Positions 35,488 to 45,667 of a stretch of 64,000 bases of DNA are shown piece after piece. How positions within the stretch are numbered: position 1 is the first letter of the stretch; every line of letters starts with the position of its first letter. The position numbers and the translations under genes were made by a program. The stretch comes from Rhynchospora pubera (lineage: Eukaryota > Streptophyta > Magnoliopsida > Poales > Cyperaceae). The stretch spans positions 152,763,461-152,827,460 of the forward strand of contig CM051460.1 in the NCBI GenBank assembly GCA_028095005.1, read 5' to 3'. The notes under the pieces are model-generated. The model was not told where the DNA came from and made no database searches. It was given only the letters and a program-made list of their open reading frames with translations.

Positions 35488-35862
35488 AGTAATATTGGAG
35501 TCAAACGTATCTGACACTTAAGTCCGTCAAATACGATCGGTTCTGTATTTTCAAGATTATAACAGTCATTCTGAACCGTTCAATTTGTTCTCAATAGTAA
35601 ATCTTCTTCGATATCAAATTTTATATATTTTTAATTTGTTTAATATTATTTTTAAATTAAAAAAATCATCCAATCTAATTAATTCTTGACCCTGCAATTT
35701 TAAAAAATCTGATAGTTAAATTTCGAAAAAAATGAAAATCGGTCTCGAAGAAAATTTAATATGAAGAAAATATTAATCGATTTGGATCGGTTATTTGAAA
35801 CTTTGATAGTTGACTCTTTATTCTCATTTGACGTCAGACAAATTTGACTCTAGCATTATTCA
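35488..35862. mobile_element. Mutator-like MITE (TCAAACACG ends), copy 3
   Basis: Left end taatattggagtcaaacg, right end aatttgactctagcattatt; the interior has the same opposed gatcgg words as copies 1 and 2. The flanks do not give a clear target duplication. Confidence 0.65.
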
Positions 35863-36021
35863 AAACTATCAAATATGTGAGATCAGTCGATGAAAATCCA
35901 AATATTATGGTGCGCCAAGCATACCCCGCCGCCCCTTCCTAATTCCGCCCTCGCCTTACATATTATTCGCCAGAAATGCATTCGGAAAAGGAGAGAGGCA
36001 AAGTCATATATGCAGTTGTAT

Positions 36022-36299
36022 TTAGAACTGGGCAACGTGTTAAACGGAAACGGAATGAGGCATTCCGTATTCCATTCCGTTTCAACAAACGGTATGTACC
36101 GGCTGATTCGTATTCGTTCCGTTTGGACGGAACGTAACGGAACGGTATAATTTACACTTTATTTCACATAAACGAATCACGAATTGCATTCCGTTTTCCG
36201 TTCCATTTGCGAAACGGAATGAAATTTCGTTCCATTATACGTTTCACATGGACGGAACGGAACGGTTTTGCATATTCGCGGTATACCGCGCCCACCCCT
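36022..36299. mobile_element. hAT-type MITE, copy 2, upstream of E2-C copy B
   Basis: Exact 8-bp target duplication AGTTGTAT at 36014-36021 and 36300-36307. Ends TTAGAACTGGGCAA and GCGCCCACCCCTA are imperfect inverted repeats. The interior is built from cggaacgg / ccgttccg words, as in copy 1 at 21108. The similar sequence at 21791-21812 (atgcaagttgtattggcca) shows a paralogous site without the insert. Confidence 0.9.
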
Positions 36300-36300
36300 A

Positions 36301-36790
36301 GTTGTATTGGCCACTATTGGAGACAACATAATCATTTTTTTTAAATCAATGTTGCACTATCAGGCTCAATAATACATCATACTATTTTTTCTTTTTTTTT
36401 TTAAATAACATCATACCGCGTCTCTTGCTAATCAGGCACAAGTTTACTCATATATACATCCGCTTCCCAAAATAGGATCGGACTACGAGTAAACATTCCT
36501 TATTTACTCATAAAACATCATACCGCGACTATGTGTGGAAAATAGCCGTTATTCAAGAGACCAAATACACCGCCTTTGACACTAATTCCACTATTCCAGA
36601 AATAAATAAGGAATGTTTATCACGCATTCTTGCTAATTCCAAACATCCTTTCCTTCTTTAAATTCACCCCCAGAAATAAATACGGAATGTCTATAACGCT
36701 TTCTCTCTCTCTCACAATCAAGAAAGAATAAGACAAAGGCTTCACAAATAAGAAAAGAAAAAAGACAACCCGTTGGAGAAGAAAGTGAAA
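36301..36790 (+). promoter_or_regulatory. Upstream region of E2-C copy B with MSA-type motif
   Basis: TAGCCGTTAT at 36543-36552 matches the copy A promoter word at 15932 and contains the AACGG core on the minus strand. A ctctctctctctcac tract lies at about 36700. The distal part, 36301-36385, resembles the region upstream of the response regulator gene. Confidence 0.5.
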
Positions 36791-38932
36791 ATGCCTAGAC
36801 ATAACCAAGATCTCCAAGGCAACATCCCGACCACCATGGCTGCACCATCGACCAAGCAGAGGCCTTTCACGTCACAAGGCACCGATCGCCAATCTGCGAT
36901 GAAAAGGTTTTTGATTTATTAATTTACGACCTCTCCTTTTTTTTTTTCCTTTGATGCATAACCATCATCTCTCTACATTCTGTGCGACAAAATGAGTGTC
37001 TATTTTGCTGTGGATTTGTGACGATCATAGAAGGAAAAGATTTTCTCAAATTTGGTATGAAATTGGAAAGATATGGACTCTATAGTTTCCTTTTTATTTG
37101 AATTTAGCGCACAACAACTTGTCTTCTTATCTCATGCAATGATAGTTTTGGTTCGTCCATTTAATTGGTTGCCGGATGTTTCATTTGGAGAATGCACTTT
37201 TCATGTTTTTAAAATTAACTACACCAGTAGGAAACCCCCCTTGGTTCTTTTGTATAGTGAGAAACCACCAGAATTAGTTATTTTCAATTACAAATGCTAC
37301 AATATTTTACTATTCTTTTCTGCTAAGTAAACAGGAATGCTAATTATTTCTTTCTTTCCTTGTAAACACAGGCTTCAGGCTGAGCTAATGTCACTGATGG
37401 TAAGTTGATTTGAAATTCAAATTATAATGTTTTATGGGTTTTGTATGTTTGATCAATTAAATGATTGTTTGTATAATCATCAAAGGTACTATTCAGATTG
37501 ATACTAAAGCTCGATCAAGTTTGTATTGGGTGATAATTCAAAATATACACCCAAATAATAGGCTACTAGAATTGTGATTTTTACATGTTGAATACTTGAA
37601 TCTTAGACATGTCAAATCTTAAGACTCCTACATCATATAAAGATTTATAAAATTAGTATTCAGTACTCAAGAGTTTGTTTATTTTCAGATGTCAGGTGAC
37701 TCAGGAATTTCGGCATTTCCTGAGGAGGACGACATATTTCACTGGAGAGGCACCATAAATGGAAGCAAAGGGACAGTCTATGACGGCATGGTCTACAAAC
37801 TATCTCTTTCATTTGACACTGACTACCCTTTCAAGCCTCCAGTGGTCAAGTTTGAGAGCCCCTGCTTCCACCCCAATGTCGACCTCCAGGGCACTATTTG
37901 TCTCGACATCCTCAAGGTAATATTTGATTGTATCATAATTATACGCAATATACATTTTCTCTAATTTGAACCTCAAACTAGGAGGTATTCATGGAATTTC
38001 TGAACGAAAATGCAACTGATTGTTATATGAAACAGTGTATACCTGTTTTAAGCTTTTCTCGAAACCCAATTAGACTAGTTGAAGTCAAATGGATTGATGC
38101 CGGGTTCATGGTCTATGCAACTCTATTTTGCTCAAATAGATTGAAGAGCTTTGCTTTGAATATCCAAATAATGTTGGAATTAATTTCACATATGATTGAA
38201 AAACATTGAAAAACCCCAGTATTATATGCTTCTATTATCTTCATATGTTTCCCAATTTGTAACTTGATGGCATATTTTGTGTTGTTTACAGGACAAGTGG
38301 TCCTCCGCTTATGATGTGAGAACAATCCTTCTGTCAATTCAGAGCCTTTTGGGAGGTAAAGTTTTCAAATTCTAGTTTCAAATCTTGAACAGTAGTAACA
38401 TACCGGCCAGTCATCAGACATGATCATACATGTTTGTGCTATATTCTAACTTGAAAACCATAGTTTGTCTGAATCGAACTAATGCATTGGAATTGCAGAT
38501 CCGAACAATGATTCTCCACTAAACCCTGAAGCAGCTGACTTATGGTCAGATCCAGAAGGTAAGTATACGAAGATAATTTAGCATCTGTCATGCCATTGCC
38601 ATATCATTTCTCTGTGCATTTGTTAAGGGCATCCTTGAATAAAATCCCAGAACTCTACATACAGCCAATTTTATTTTACTTCGCAGTAAACAGCCAGTTG
38701 GTGTCCATTGTTAACTTGATACAGAGGACCAAAATAAATGTGGAGTTTATTTTTCATTTCCACAATCAATAACACTTTTCGAACAAACCATAAAGTTCTG
38801 TTTGCTTTTAAATTTAAAAAGTAGGTGGAGTATGTATATACATGTAAAACAGTGTGTTATAATATCTCACTAAATGATTTCACTTGTACAGAGTTCAGGA
38901 AAATGGTCGAGAAGCATGACAGACCTACCTAG
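36791..38932 (+). CDS. UBC19/20: Ubiquitin-conjugating enzyme E2-C, copy B
   Basis: Six exons with the same junctions as copy A: 36791-36906, 37372-37399, 37689-37916, 38292-38355, 38499-38558 and 38892-38932 (TAG), giving 178 residues. The UBC fold is nearly the same: YPFKPPVVKF, HPNVDLQGTICLDILKDKWS with catalytic Cys near residue 119, TILLSIQSLL, DPNNDSPLN. Exon 3 is 228 nt and exons 4 to 6 are 64, 60 and 41 nt in both copies. The N-terminal extension is shorter by five residues and more divergent (IPTTMAAPSTKQRPF). As the UBE2C class it should charge ubiquitin for the anaphase-promoting complex in mitosis. No disabling change was seen, so both copies are probably active; the hAT MITE about 490 bp upstream could alter expression. 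Confidence 0.95.
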
Positions 38933-39219
38933 GGAGAAAGACTTCTTCATGCGCCTTATTTTACTTCTTCAATAGATCAGCTATTTATATTTATTAATTT
39001 TTAGGCTAGAATTATGAGAAGTTTGTTGCCTGGTTTTTGTAATCTCAAAATGAGCTCTGTTCACTTTTATTTCAAATGTTTGCTTTAATGGGCTGTCTTG
39101 ATATGCTAATACGTCTGTCTAATCATTTTCTTCTATCATAATTTTTTAGAAATCCATTATTCATGCTTTGTTGCTTTGCTTGTTTAGCGTTGCTCTTATT
39201 CACAAAAGATGCAAAACAA
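38933..39219 (+). other. 3' flank of E2-C copy B
   Basis: Contains probable 3' UTR; the segment near 39046 (tctcaaaatgagctctgttcac) resembles copy A at 18637 (cttaaattgagctctgttaac), so homology extends past the stop codon. Confidence 0.6.
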
Positions 39220-39312
39220 CAACAATAATTAATAATAATAATAATAATTATTATTATTATAATAATTATTATTATTATAATTATTATTATCATAATTATT
39301 ATTATTATTAAA
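39220..39312. repeat. AAT/ATT microsatellite, self-complementary
   Basis: Runs of aataataataat are followed by attattattat several times, so the tract can fold into hairpins. Confidence 0.9.
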
Positions 39313-40297
39313 AAGAAAAAGAAAATATTTTACGCCAATCATGCAAATGCAAGTTATGTGAACTAATTGCGTTTAGGAAAAAAAAGAGATGTACTTTTCC
39401 GATCAACTAAACGATGTTTTCAAAAATTTTTATAACATAAAAATATTATTAGATTGATTGTGTACCAATATCAATGTAATTTGAAGTCATTAATATTCAA
39501 CCTTATAAATTTCATAATTATTATAGTGTGCTATGTGAATAAACTATATAGTAGATTCCAAATATGGATTGTTGTAATGATTTTTATATTATCAAGATTT
39601 CTAAATCGTTTGATCCAACTTTTATACCAAACAAGCCATGGTAGCAATCGCAGTAAAGCAGATTTGAAAGCTTCGTATCTATTTAGTTCCCATCGTAATA
39701 AGCTTTTTAACATATATTCCATATTATGCCGTTATACACCCCCCAAACTACATAAATACGAAATATCGACAGCCGTAAACACCAATGTCAAACGGTCTTT
39801 TTTTTTATTAAAAAAAAATTAAAGAAATAAAACCAGTAGAACAATGAACCGCCAAAGTCAGTTAACTTATTCAATACTTAACCAAATACACATTTAAATG
39901 ATCAGAAACTATCTAGATTTGATGAACTTTTAGGACAGTGGCCACGATTTGAAATAAGACTTTTCGAATATGTCAGTTGCTTAAAATATGCAAATTACTC
40001 CATACTCGATGCAATTTTCAAAGAGAAGATGCAATATGACGAACAGAACAGAATAGAACAGATTCTAAATTACTCTATCTTATTCTTACATAGTTTAACT
40101 ATGACCTTTTTCTCCACATCCTATTTAAAGTACGGATGACTATAAAGTAAGTCTTACATATCTGAAGCTACATTTTTTGTTGTTTTCTTCAGTACTATAC
40201 AAAGAAATAAACTGCAAAGAAACTAAAGGTCAAACAGCAACACAGGATGTGGCGATTACATCTTACAACTTGGCACGATCCTGATAATCACTTTTCT
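39313..40297. other. AT-rich intergenic sequence, 3' flank of ERD15
   Basis: No gene was recognised. The last few hundred bases include the 3' UTR of the minus-strand ERD15 gene. The 122-codon frame at 39454 is low in coding character. Confidence 0.5.
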
Positions 40298-41039
40298 CTA
40301 GCGGGGCTGGTGAATGACACGGCGGGCTACACTCTTGGGGCTTACACGCTGTACTGGCTTCTCAGGGTACCTAGCTGGTACGAATGGCTTGGCCCCTCCA
40401 TTTCTTGGTGAATTCAAATTAAGACTCCGAAGAACTGCCTCAGTGTCATTTCCGTAACCTGTCAGTAAAGTAAAAAAGGGAATTAGGAAGGACCAAGAGA
40501 AAATTATTTTTTAGAAGTGAACACAAATAAATATTTCATAAGTACATGAGATGAGGACTAAGTACCCACATCAGCCCCATAATCGTAATTACGAGATAAG
40601 CAACAAAAAAAAAGACCAAAGTAAAAAGAAAAATGAAATCACAATGGTTGCTACAGTTTAGAAATGTGATTATTGGACCGAACAAAGTCAGACACTCACC
40701 TAGCTTCGACATGTCCAATTTTGAAACACCACTAGACAGCATTTCTCTCTCAGCTGCAGCTGCATCTGCCTCTGCCTCGAAAAGCGACATGTCACTTGCT
40801 ATATCCAGGTCGATCGAGTCAGGCAGGAGATTCTCAATATCCTCTTCCTCGTACGAAATGTCAAAGGCCTCTTGGTGCTGATTTTCATGGTACCAGTAGT
40901 CACGGTACCATGCTGTTGTCTGCACCAGCTCCCACCACTGCGGTGAAAAATCCTCTACTTGCTTGAATGCAGCAGGAACAAAGAGAGGTGCATTTGGGTT
41001 CAGGGAAGATCTAAGAGCTGATTCAGTTGATACTGCCAT
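40298..41039 (-). CDS. ERD15: ERD15-like PAM2 protein (early response to dehydration 15 / CID1)
   Basis: Two coding exons on the minus strand, 41039-40700 and 40458-40298 (TAG), give 166 residues. The PAM2 motif LNPNAPLFVPAAF (residues about 13-25) is followed by KQVEDFSPQWWELV; PAM2 binds the MLLE domain of poly(A)-binding protein. Next come an acidic middle (EEEDIENLLPDSIDLD), an Ala/Glu-rich helix and a basic C-terminus (FVPARYPEKPVQRV, ending RRVIHQPR). The known family consists of small hydrophilic proteins that damp abscisic acid responses and respond to drought and pathogens. Donor G/GTGAGT and acceptor CTGACAG/G join in phase. A leader intron is likely: its acceptor is just upstream of the ATG (tttcctcag on the minus strand) and its donor (GAG/GTAAAA) is near 41922. 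It appears intact. Confidence 0.95.
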
Positions 41040-42025
41040 TGCAGTTGCTTTTTTTCTGAGGAAAAAGGAAATAAGGAAACAATCAACGATAAAGATAATT
41101 TAATCACACTATAGAGCATTGCAGTTGCATTTCTAAACCTTAAGATTAGCACAATGTATTGCAATGCTGATCGTTAATTTTTGCATGGCAGCCACTGCCT
41201 ACCTCTCTAAAAAGATATAACCATGGTTAAATTCAATATAAAATAAATTTAACTACAAGTTAAATTCAAATGGATTATGAGACGAGTGTACCAATGTAGG
41301 TTGGTTGCGAGACAAGTGTTCTTACTCTTAGATTATGCTTGAATGTAATAAGTATAATGCTTGAGGGTTGATCTCGAGTTCATTAGTTGTAATAGTGACT
41401 TTTCTTTTATTAATAGAAAAGTGGTTTGTTTGGCCACTTATTTTACAAAAAAAAATAATTTATTTGCCCAAACTAACTGTAACTTTAGTTGCTCAGCTAA
41501 CTTGCTTATTAAAGCATTCAAAACAAGGAATGGGGGAAAAAAAAGATTATTGACGATTTAAGACATCCCTAAACAAAAATTACTAAAATTAGGTATAGCA
41601 AACAGTAAGAACGCTTTAAATTGAAAAATTCATCCTAAACAAGGAAAAAGATCAATTTTTCTCAATTGAACTGACATAGTTTGTGATTATCAATCTCCTC
41701 TAGAATCCAACAGAGAGAAATTATCACGACTGAAGAAATTGATTACATTACAACGTTAGATCAGAGTATTTTTCAGATCTCACCAGATCTGCTCTAACCT
41801 TATCCAATTCTACATCGATCAATTCAAACAGAGACTGATCGTCTCAGATCTGCCTATTTTTAAGCGAAAGAGTGAAAGCAAATTAAACTACAATTGAGAT
41901 TTAGAAACTTTTTTTTTTTTACCTCAAAAGGAAGTATCGCTTGGAAGGGAGATATTTCTGTGAGGTTGAATGTGTTTGATCTGATGAGACGAGAAAATGA
42001 TGAAGGAGATGGTATTTAATAGTGC
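41040..42025 (-). promoter_or_regulatory. ERD15: Leader intron, 5' UTR exon and TATA region of ERD15
   Basis: Read on the minus strand, the predicted 5' exon spans about 42000-41922 and ends GAG/GTAAAAAA; the intron runs to about 41056. A TATA-like TATTAAATACC lies at 42014-42024. Frames inside the intron (41361-41561) are not supported as genes. Confidence 0.5.
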
Positions 42026-42576
42026 CGAATGGGCAGTGTGGCAACTGTTGTATCTCTTATCTCCATTCATTTAAAAAATGGAGGTGTCCCTCAGTTTTTT
42101 TTTTAGGTTTATTCATTCAACAGTGCCGGCCACACCGGAATTTATTTTATTAAAAAAATGTTATTTTTTATGTGGCTGGAGAATGCTGTTGGCTAAACTC
42201 TCATCCTCTGTAGATAAGAATTGTTATAATATAATTGTGTTTATTAATTCTAATATAATTATATGCATTTATTATTTATAAACTGAAGAGCTGTTAACGT
42301 AATCATATTTGATTTGATCAAGCAATAAATCTGTGGGAATATGGCACACAAGTTGTATACAGATTTCATTAAATATCCTAAGAAATCAAGTAATATCTTT
42401 CAGATAGATTATCTTATATTAATGACGTTACGAAATTTTTTGGTTTAAAAAATTCCCTATCATATCTAGATTTTGATTTTGAAATACAACAAAACTAGAA
42501 TCAAATGGTTATTGTTCACTATTTTTTTTTTCTATTCTATTATACTCCGATACCCAAATCCACCTTCAATCTGTTG
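42026..42576. other. AT-rich intergenic sequence
   Basis: No gene or known repeat was recognised. Confidence 0.5.
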
Positions 42577-43272
42577 CTAATTAAATCGGAAGTGATAAGG
42601 ATCATCTCCGATATTCACCATCCCTATCATCTCCATCAGTTATTAAACGCGTTTTCTATTTTTGATTCTACGCGTTTTCTATTTCTTGCTATCATCTTCT
42701 GTTTCGCTCCTCTTCCTCCATCGCTCTTCTTCCCTCCCTCTCGCGTACGTGTACGCTGTCTCCCCTATCCTTCCCCCTCCCCCCCTCTCCATCCCGCGTA
42801 CGCTGTCTCACCCACCTCTCCCCCTTCTCCTTCCTCAGACTTTATAATTGTTGAAGTTAATAACGTAATTGTTGCACTTAATTAGATAACTGTTGAAGTT
42901 AATATATACAATTGTTGAAATTATTATCGTAATTGTTAAAATTAATATATATTTATAACTGTTGAAATTATTATCGTAATTGTTGAAATTAATATATATT
43001 TATAATTTCAACAATTGTATATATTGATTTCAACAGTTATGAAATGTGTGAGAGGAGGAGGGGACAACATACACGGGAGGGAGGAGGAGAGAGGGAGAAG
43101 GGGAACAGCGTATGCGGGAGGGAGGAGGGAGGAGGGGGAGGGGGAGGGGACATCGTACGCAGGAGGAGGGAGGAGAGAAGAGAGAGAAGAGGGGGGGTAA
43201 GGGACAGCGTACGCTGAGATGATGGGATGATAAAAAGTTAGGATGATCCTAAGCAATTCCGTAATTAAATTC
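42577..43272. mobile_element. Foldback element, about 0.7 kb
   Basis: Long inverted arms: left ctaattaaatcgg ... aaggatcatctcc, right ggatgatcctaagcaattcc ... taattaaattc. Each arm contains C/T-rich (or G/A-rich) blocks with gtacgctgtctc / gggacagcgtacgc words repeated several times. The centre (42843-43035) is a tandem array of aattgttgaaattaatatat with copies in both orientations. The frames over it come from the repeat. Confidence 0.8.
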
Positions 43273-43413
43273 ATCATAATATAAAAAAAATTATATGTTT
43301 GCAAGGACGGGATAAAATTATAAAATAAATTAATGGTTTTGAAAAAGAGGTCACGTTTACCAGATGTTGAAATAATTAACCACACAAATGGAGGAGTTGA
43401 CTCCGCGTAGCAA

Positions 43414-43477
43414 CTAGCAAGCCTGGTTCATTCAAAAAAAAAAAAAAAAAAAAAAAAAAACTAGCAAGCCTGGTTCA
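43414..43477. mobile_element. Minimal poly-A retroposition footprint
   Basis: A perfect 17-bp direct repeat CTAGCAAGCCTGGTTCA (43414-43430 and 43461-43477) flanks only TTC followed by 27 A residues. Long direct repeats around a poly-A tail are the mark of LINE-type target-primed insertion; here almost nothing but the tail was inserted. Confidence 0.75.
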
Positions 43478-43899
43478 GGGAAACTACTCTGGTTGAGCTG
43501 GAAGCCTGGAACCTTCCTAGCTATTGACTTGCTGTTGCCGGTCCATTATAACGTGAAGTCTGGTATTTAGATTTTCTTTGACGTAGGCTGGGATATATCT
43601 GTGTGGCATTTTGCAGACAATAAAGATCCCTAATGGAAGAGACATTTGATATTATTATTATTATTATCATTATTATATACGTGTTAGAAACTTTTTTCCT
43701 GCCACGCATGAATGCTGAAAGATGTCTGTTGTAGACAACTAGCCTCAATATTCGAAATCTAGGCAACTCGGTTTTATTCCATAGATTTCTGAGTTTATTT
43801 CATTATTTTTTATTCTTTCTTTTTGAATTCTACTGAGTGACTTCGTAACCTTATCATTTTTTTGTTCTACTGATTTTTTCCCCCTCTAATCATAAATAC

Positions 43900-45667
43900 C
43901 TAAATTTCAAACCATTGGAGAACTGTAGAAATAATATTCAATCCCAGCCGTCCAATCTGAGTTCCTCTTCTAATCAGCGCCGTTGGTCTCCACTGTGTAC
44001 TTTGGTTATGTTTTTTTGTTGCTCCTTCGTGTGGTCTTCATGTGATATTTTCCTGAACGGGTTTTATTTCTGTTGAATTTCTACCGCTGCATGAAAGAAA
44101 ATGTGCTAAAGTTTTGGAAGAAAAAGCTCCTGCACTTACTGCACTACACGTTCTGGGGCCCTCCCTTTTGGTGGACACAGATCATGTGAACAAAAAAAGG
44201 GGACGATGAATAAGGAAGCACGGTGCACATAATCCAGTTTCTTTTTTATTTCGTTGTCCTCCTCCATCTACAGCATTCTTCTCTGACTTCGTTTGTAGGA
44301 AAAACAAAAAGAAAATTAGTACTGCTTCCGTCTCTTCGCCGATCTCCTCTCTCTCTCTCCCTTTGCGTCTTCAAACCCTAGCTTGGTTTTTTCTTCTTTC
44401 TGAGCGGTGGCCTGATCGAGAAAATTGATCGAAAAGCTCATGCGTGAGGGTCCTGCTGATGGCTGTGACAGAGGTCTATTGTTCTCCGCTGTCTCAGTAT
44501 TTGTTTTTCTTCTCATCTGCTTGCTTCTCTTTTTCTTCGGTGTTCTAATTTTTCTTTTCCTATTCTGACGCAGCTCCGATATGGCACAGCAAATCCGATG
44601 ACTGGATGTGAGGGGCAGGTTTGTCTTTCCTTTGTTTCTCTTGATTCTTTGCATTCTTCTTCTTCTTCTTCTTTGTTTCTCCAGACCGAAAAACTGAGCG
44701 GTTATGGTTTCTTCAGTATCCTTTGTTTCTTTCGCTTGCTAGTAGCTTCGATTTTTCTAATTTTCTTACTTGACACGGATCGGTGTCTCTCCGACCTATC
44801 TGCATCTTCTGTTGTTATCTCTATCTGATTTTGGGTGCTAGAACAGATAAGTGGTAGGTGATATCCCTATTTTCTGTCCAGTCTTCTTCTCTGTCTGTCT
44901 CTTACGTTTTTTTATTTTTTTGTTGTTAGAAGAAGACTAAACCCGTGATGGTCCGAGAGTTATCCGCCAATCTTCATCTCTGTCTGTCTCCCCTTGGAAA
45001 GAAATATTACTTGAGGCAGAATTAGATTATGTGGAGTACTTTTGAGAAAAAAGAAGAGAGAAAGAAAAGGTGATTACTGACATAGATATGTTGATCTATT
45101 TTAATATGGTTATGAAATTAATTTTTTTAATAATGGTATAAGGACAGGTTGAGAGCTATCTGACTCTGAGAAAGAGAGAATTCAGCCACGTTAAGAATTT
45201 GGTAAATTTCACAAATAATTTACATATTTCACTTTTGAAATTTTTTTTACTGACTTTTGTATGTTCCAGTAACTGATTTAACTATAACTTTTTTATACAT
45301 ATCTGCTACTATAGTCAATTAAGAAGGGTACCATTGACCTCAGAGCTAGGCATCTCTCTATTTTTCTTTTTCTTTTGCATTATCTTACCATAGGTGGTCC
45401 CTTTCTGTTTATTAACTGAGACATTTAGAAAAAAGCCCACTTTGTTACATTTTGTTTTAAGGGACCTCCTATTATCTTTAGTTTGGCATCTTTAATGAAT
45501 TTTTAATATTAAAAAATTATATAAATGACAGATTATTGCAGGGAGTTTTGGATGCTTTCATGGCAGAAAGTCTTACCAATGAAACATGTTGTTTTTTGTT
45601 TGGAATCCATTCTAGACTGTTATGAAATGCATTATATTTTAATGAGTTCACAATATTAGAAAATTAT
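43900..45667 (+). promoter_or_regulatory. Probable promoter, leader and first introns of an unidentified gene
   Basis: A C/T-rich leader-like stretch (44270-44400, ending aaaccctagcttgg) is followed by an ATG at 44440. That frame runs 42 codons (MREGPADGCDRG, then a very hydrophobic stretch). A donor at CAGAG/GTCTATT and an acceptor before CTCCGATATGG (44571) would instead give a short product ending at TGA near 44610. The rest is T-rich, intron-like. The Gypsy element starts at 45668, so the gene may be interrupted. Not identified. Confidence 0.35.

Noticed and set aside
43015..43200. Possible CRISPR-like or G-quadruplex array in gggagggaggagg sequence
   Set aside because: Irregular purine tract belonging to one arm of an inverted repeat; no regular spacers, and the organism is a plant.
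42505..43385. Pro/Ser-rich frames on both strands of the foldback element
   Set aside because: Explained by the C/T and G/A-rich arms.
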